Shown piece after piece: positions 59,690-64,000 of a DNA stretch of 64,000 nt (positions within the stretch are counted from its first letter, which is position 1; every line of letters starts with the position of its first letter). Origin of the DNA: Herbaspirillum rhizosphaerae. Its GTDB lineage: Bacteria > Pseudomonadota > Gammaproteobacteria > Burkholderiales > Burkholderiaceae_D. The notes under the pieces were generated by a model. The model ran no database searches, had not been told where the DNA came from, and saw only the letters and a program-made list of their open reading frames with translations. The DNA is taken from assembly GCF_001189965.1 (NCBI RefSeq), contig NZ_LFLU01000001.1:62001-126000 (forward strand), given 5' to 3'. The position numbers and the translations under genes were made by a program.

Positions 59690-62584
59690 TTAAGCGAAGT
59701 GGCGGGTTTCGCCGCTGCCGAACAGATTGGCCACGCAACGGCCGCACAGGCCTTCGTGCTCGGCATGCGAGCCGACATCGGCGCGGTAGTGCCAGCAGCG
59801 CTCGCACTTCTGGTTGGCCGATGGTGTAACCACGATCGCTTCATCGGCTTCCGCGGCCACCGCAGTAACCTTGGCCGCCGAGGTGATCAGCACGAACTTC
59901 AGGTCGTCGCCCAGGCTTTGCAGCAGGGCTACCTTGTCGCCGCTGACCTTGAGTTCGACTTCCGCCTGCAGCGACGAACCGATGTTGCCGGCGATGCGGA
60001 CTTCTTCCAGTTGCTTGGTCACCGCCGCGCGCACTTCGTGCAGCACGTTGAACTTCGCGACCAGCGCCTCGGCTTGCGCCACTTCCGGCAGCGTGTAATA
60101 GGTCTGCGAGAAAATGGTTTCGCTGCTGTCGGCAAACGCTTCCTTGCCGGCGAAGAAGCTCCAGGCTTCTTCCGCCGTGAACGACAGCGTCGGCGCCATC
60201 AGGCGCAGCAGCGCCTGGGTGATGTGCCAGATCGCGGTCTGCGCCGAACGGCGCGCGTGCGAATCGACGCCGCTGGTGTACAAGCGATCCTTGAGGATGT
60301 CGAGGTAGAAGCCGCCCAGGTCTTCCGAGCAATACATCTGCAGCTTGGAGACCACCGGATGGAACTCGTAAGTCTCGTAATGCGTCAGGATGTCTTTTTG
60401 CAGATTCGCCATGTTGGCGATCGCATAGCGGTCGATTTCCAGCATCTCGGCAACCGGCACGGCGTTCTTGGCCATGTCGAAATCGGCAGTGTTGGCCAGC
60501 AGGAAGCGCAGCGTGTTGCGGATGCGGCGATAGGCTTCGGTCACGCGCTTCAAGATTTCGTCGGAGATCGAGATCTCGCCGGAGTAATCGCTCGACGCCA
60601 CCCACAGGCGCAGGATTTCCGCGCCCAGCGAGTCGGCCACCTTTTGTGGTTCGACGCCGTTCTTGAGCGACTTCGACATCTTGCGACCTTCGCCGTCGAC
60701 CACGAAACCGTGGGTCAGCAGCGCCTTGTAAGGCGCGCGACCGTTCAGCATAGCCGAGGTCAGCAGCGACGAGTGGAACCAGCCGCGATGCTGGTCTGAA
60801 CCTTCCAGGTACAGGTCGGCCGGGAATTGCAATTCTTGCTTGTGCGAACCGCGCAGCACGGTCTGATGGGTCGAGCCGGAGTCGAACCACACGTCCAGCG
60901 TATCCTTGTTCTTCAGGTACTGATCGGCCTCGTCGCCCAGCAATTCCTTGGGATCCAGCGTCTGCCATGCTTCGATGCCGCCTTGCTCGATGCGCTGGGC
61001 GATCTGCTCCAGCAGCTCAGGCGTGCGCGGATGCAGCAGGCCGGTTTCCTTGTGCACGAAGAAAGCCATCGGCACGCCCCATTGGCGTTGGCGCGACAGC
61101 GTCCAGTCGGGACGATTGGCGATCATGCCGTGCAGGCGCGCCTTGCCCCACGATGGGAAGAAAGCGGTGTCTTCGATGCCTTGCAGCGCGGTTTCGCGCA
61201 GGCTCTTGCCGCCGTCCTTCGGCGTGTTGTCCATGCTGGCGAACCATTGCGAAGTGGCGCGATAGATGATCGGCGTCTTGTGGCGCCAGCAGTGCATGTA
61301 GCTGTGATCGAACATCACCAGCTTGAACAGCGTACCGACTTCTTCCAGCTTGGCGCAGATCGGCTTGGAGGCCTCCCAGATCGTCAGGCCGGCAAACAGC
61401 GGCAACGATGAGGCATAGCGGCCATCGCCCATGACCGGGCTGATGATGTCGTCGTCCTTCATGCCATGCGCCTTGCACGAGATAAAGTCTTCGATGCCGT
61501 AGGCAGGCGCCGAGTGGACGATGCCGGTGCCGCTGTCGGCCGTCACATATTCACCGAGATAGATCGGCGACAGGCGGTCATAGCCCTTGTCGGCGGTCGC
61601 CAGCGGATGATGGAAGGCGATCAGCGACAGCGCTTCGCCCTTGGCGGTAGCGATGACCTTGCCTTCCAGGCCGAAGCGTTGCAGGCAGGATTCGACCAAG
61701 TCGTTGGCCAGGATCAGCAGCGTCGCTTCGCCATTGCGTTCGGTCTGCACCAGCGCGTAATCGAATTCAGGATGCACGTTCAGCGCCTGGTTGGACGGGA
61801 TGGTCCATGGCGTGGTGGTCCAGATGACGATGTAGCCCTTGTCTGTCGGCAGCTTGGGCAGGCCGAAAGCCTTGGCGATCTTGTCGTGTTCCGCAAACGG
61901 GAAGCCGACGTCGATGGCCGGGTCGCGCTTGTCCTGGTATTCCACTTCCGCTTCCGCCAGCGCGGAGCCGCAGTCGAAACACCAGTTGACCGGCTTCAGG
62001 CCGCGATAGACGTAACCCTTCTCCAGAATCGTGCCGAGTGCGCGCAGCTCGTCGGCTTCGTTGGAGAAGTTCATGGTCTTGTATGGGTTGTCCCATTCGC
62101 CCAGCACGCCCAGGCGGATGAAATCCTTCTTCTGCAGCTCGATCTGTTCGTTGGCGTAAGCGCGCGCCTTGGCTTGCACTTCGGCCACCGGCAGGTTCTT
62201 GCCGTATTTCTTTTCGATCTGGATCTCGATCGGCATGCCGTGGCAATCCCAGCCCGGCACATATTGCGCGTCGAAGCCGGCCATGTTGCGGGCCTTGACG
62301 ATCATGTCCTTCAGGATCTTGTTGACGGCGTGGCCCAGGTGGATCTCGCCGTTGGCATACGGCGGACCGTCATGCAGGATGAATTTCGGGCGGCCGGCCG
62401 AGGCCTGGCGGATGCGTTGATACAGTTTCTTGCTCTGCCATTCCTTGACCCATTGCGGTTCGCGCTTGGCGAGGTCGCCGCGCATCGGGAAAGCGGTCTC
62501 GGTCATGTTGACCGGATACTTGCTGACCGGCTTGCCTTCAGGTTTGCCCGGCTTGTTTGGCTTGGAGGATTCGTTGTTCGACAT
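59690..62584 (-). CDS. ileS: Isoleucyl-tRNA synthetase
   Basis: Class I synthetase of 964 aa. The HIGH motif is HLGH in [15 protein letters not shown], the KMSKS motif is [11 protein letters not shown], and the CP1 editing domain lies between. A C-terminal zinc site has [24 protein letters not shown]. The N-terminal extension [17 protein letters not shown] is Lys/Pro-rich. The start at 62584 is preferred over the longer frame from 62770. Confidence 0.97.
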   Translation of the reverse strand: MSNNESSKPNKPGKPEGKPVSKYPVNMTETAFPMRGDLAKREPQWVKEWQSKKLYQRIRQASAGRPKFILHDGPPYANGEIHLGHAVNKILKDMIVKARNMAGFDAQYVPGWDCHGMPIEIQIEKKYGKNLPVAEVQAKARAYANEQIELQKKDFIRLGVLGEWDNPYKTMNFSNEADELRALGTILEKGYVYRGLKPVNWCFDCGSALAEAEVEYQDKRDPAIDVGFPFAEHDKIAKAFGLPKLPTDKGYIVIWTTTPWTIPSNQALNVHPEFDYALVQTERNGEATLLILANDLVESCLQRFGLEGKVIATAKGEALSLIAFHHPLATADKGYDRLSPIYLGEYVTADSGTGIVHSAPAYGIEDFISCKAHGMKDDDIISPVMGDGRYASSLPLFAGLTIWEASKPICAKLEEVGTLFKLVMFDHSYMHCWRHKTPIIYRATSQWFASMDNTPKDGGKSLRETALQGIEDTAFFPSWGKARLHGMIANRPDWTLSRQRQWGVPMAFFVHKETGLLHPRTPELLEQIAQRIEQGGIEAWQTLDPKELLGDEADQYLKNKDTLDVWFDSGSTHQTVLRGSHKQELQFPADLYLEGSDQHRGWFHSSLLTSAMLNGRAPYKALLTHGFVVDGEGRKMSKSLKNGVEPQKVADSLGAEILRLWVASSDYSGEISISDEILKRVTEAYRRIRNTLRFLLANTADFDMAKNAVPVAEMLEIDRYAIANMANLQKDILTHYETYEFHPVVSKLQMYCSEDLGGFYLDILKDRLYTSGVDSHARRSAQTAIWHITQALLRLMAPTLSFTAEEAWSFFAGKEAFADSSETIFSQTYYTLPEVAQAEALVAKFNVLHEVRAAVTKQLEEVRIAGNIGSSLQAEVELKVSGDKVALLQSLGDDLKFVLITSAAKVTAVAAEADEAIVVTPSANQKCERCWHYRADVGSHAEHEGLCGRCVANLFGSGETRHFA

Positions 62585-62690
62585 AAGTTGTTTTCGGTTA
62601 AATTCTGGAAATCGGTGACGGCTGCTGCGCCGGTTGATACGGTAAGAAGCGTCGCCGCAAATCACTGCCGGCGAGCGGGGCGGGCCAGCG

Positions 62691-63668
62691 TCAAATTCGG
62701 TCGGTGGCGGACACGGCGAAACTCGCCTGTTCCTTGAACCAGGCACGCGCCTGTTGCGCATCGCGCTCAATGGCTGCCGTCAATGTCGGCAGGTCGACGT
62801 ATTTCTCTTCGTCGCGCAATTTCTTCAAGAATTCCACGCGCAGCAGCTTGCCGTAGCAATCGCCGCTGTAATCGAAGATATGCGTTTCCAGCAGCACGCG
62901 GCCGCTGTCGTCAACGGTCGGGCGCACGCCCAGGCTGGCCACCGCCGGCAAGGGGCGGTCGCCCAGTCCGTGCACCTGCACGATAAAGATCCCCGACAGC
63001 GCCGGACGCTTGTGGCCCACACGCATGTTCAGCGTCGGAAAGCCGATGGTGCGGCCGAGCTTCTTGCCGTGCACCACGTGGCCGGAAATCGCATACGCAT
63101 GGCCCAGCAACTGGCGCGCATGCGGAAAATCCGCCTTCGCCAGCGCCGCGCGGATGGCCGACGACGAGATGCGCACGCCTTCGTTGTTCACGTTGGGCAT
63201 GGTGTGCACTTCGAAGCCATACTGCTTGCCGGCGTCGATCAGGGTCTGGATGTTGCCGGCGCGGCGCGAGCCGAAGCAAAAGTCTTCGCCCACCAGCAGC
63301 CAGCGCACGTGCAGGCCCTGGATCAGGATCTTTTCGATGAAATCTTGCGGCGACAGGGCGGCGAAGTTGGCGTTGAAGTGTTCGACGATCACGCGGTCGA
63401 CGCCGGCGTTGGACAGCGATTGCAGCTTGTCGCGCAGGTTGGCGATGCGTTGCGGGGCTTTTTCCGGGGCGCCGGCCAGTTGCGCGAAGAACTCGCGCGG
63501 ATGCGGTTCGAACGTCATCACGGCGGCATCCAGGTTCAGGCGGGTTGCAGCTTCGCGCACCTGCGCCAGCAGCGCCTGGTGGCCACGGTGCACGCCGTCG
63601 AAGTTGCCGATCGTCAGCGCGCAGGGCGCACGCGATTCAGCATTGGGAAGTCCGCGAAATACCTTCAT
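62691..63668 (-). CDS. ribF: Bifunctional riboflavin kinase/FAD synthetase
   Basis: RibF, 325 aa, makes FMN then FAD. The N-terminal FMN adenylyltransferase domain has [18 protein letters not shown] and [14 protein letters not shown]. The C-terminal kinase domain has [16 protein letters not shown] and [15 protein letters not shown]. It precedes ileS on the same strand, in the conserved ribF-ileS-lspA order. Confidence 0.96.
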   Translation of the reverse strand: MKVFRGLPNAESRAPCALTIGNFDGVHRGHQALLAQVREAATRLNLDAAVMTFEPHPREFFAQLAGAPEKAPQRIANLRDKLQSLSNAGVDRVIVEHFNANFAALSPQDFIEKILIQGLHVRWLLVGEDFCFGSRRAGNIQTLIDAGKQYGFEVHTMPNVNNEGVRISSSAIRAALAKADFPHARQLLGHAYAISGHVVHGKKLGRTIGFPTLNMRVGHKRPALSGIFIVQVHGLGDRPLPAVASLGVRPTVDDSGRVLLETHIFDYSGDCYGKLLRVEFLKKLRDEEKYVDLPTLTAAIERDAQQARAWFKEQASFAVSATDRI

Positions 63669-63830
63669 GGAAGAGGTTAAAAGTGATGCCGTTGCAAAAG
63701 CCTTCCATTATAAATGTTTTCGGAGGCTTACCCCTGATTTGGCGGCGAAACGGCGGGAAACAAGCGATGGCGATGCCTGTTCCGGGGCTGGACAGCGGCT
63801 ATCGAGGCCGGTTTTCACCATCGGGTTGTC

Positions 63831-63853
63831 ATATTGAAATTATTTCAATATGG
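63831..63853. promoter_or_regulatory. 23-bp perfect palindrome before the GNAT gene
   Basis: CATATTGAAAT and ATTTCAATATG are perfect arms around a single centre T, about 100 bp before the acetyltransferase start. Shorter palindromes follow: CGGCATTAATGCCG and GGCAGACGTCTGCC. This is a candidate regulator-binding region in the 286-bp gap after ribF. Confidence 0.45.
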
Positions 63854-63954
63854 AAATGTTGTCCGGCATTAATGCCGTCTTCCGCATCTCTGGGCATAAT
63901 GTCGGCATCAGGCAGACGTCTGCCGCCATCCATCACGACACCAGGGAAACAGCC

Positions 63955-64000
63955 ATGCAGATAGAAGTGGACGACCTTTCGCGCCCCGCCATCCACGCCT
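63955..64000 (+). CDS. Start of a probable GNAT acetyltransferase gene
   Basis: ATG 63955 follows CAGGGAAACAGCC and opens MQIEVDDLSRPAIHA, which runs off the window. This resembles the N-terminus of GNAT-family N-acetyltransferases, but only 15 residues are visible. Confidence 0.45.
   Translation, partial: MQIEVDDLSRPAIHA

Overview
The window looks like chromosomal DNA of a GC-rich betaproteobacterium, most likely an Oxalobacteraceae member close to Herbaspirillum. This is inferred from recognised gene order and protein resemblance (carA-carB-greA, yhbY/rlmE-ftsH-folP-glmM, murJ/rpsT, clpS-clpA, dut-coaBC-lspA-ileS-ribF); no database search was possible. Both strands are densely coded.

Region 1 (1-25.9 kb) is accessory and metabolic. 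It holds the end of a probable cellulose operon (bcsZ); a chemoreceptor; an FAH hydrolase-SDR-MFS operon that resembles sugar-acid catabolism; an OhrR-type regulator beside an exported alpha/beta hydrolase; and two neighbouring catabolic units. The first unit pairs XRE-cupin/DJ-1 genes with a divergent transporter-RidA-metallo-beta-lactamase-cupin operon. The second is two AraC regulators followed by PhzF-RidA-ABC transporter-class II aldolase. After these come a CheX-like protein, a TetR-controlled hydrolase, a patatin lipoprotein, an NlpC/P60 hydrolase and a GlcG/HbpS-like protein.

Region 2 (26-38 kb) is core: carA-carB, greA, yhbY divergent from rlmE, ftsH, folP, glmM and phoB. Region 3 (38-41.4 kb) has two c-type cytochromes, an ECF sigma factor and a tRNA-Arg(CCU) gene whose anticodon loop is split by a 248-nt group I intron. 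Region 4 (41.4-64 kb) is mostly housekeeping: PBP1A, uup, a SirB1-like protein, murJ, rpsT, a DUF192 protein, a small Ala/Lys-rich secreted protein, an RluE-like pseudouridine synthase, icd, cspA, clpS-clpA, an M48-like lipoprotein with a broken zinc motif, dut, coaBC, lspA, ileS, ribF and the start of an acetyltransferase gene.

The main discoveries are: the intron-split tRNA-Arg; a 143-bp near-palindromic element inside the FAH-SDR operon; a 68-bp element with 15-bp inverted ends between carB and greA; a single-base frameshift in an amino-acid ABC permease; matched TetR operators at 22.88 and 23.55 kb; a GTCTTATATAAGAC palindrome before icd; and the degenerate M48 protein. No CRISPR array, intact IS element or prophage was seen.
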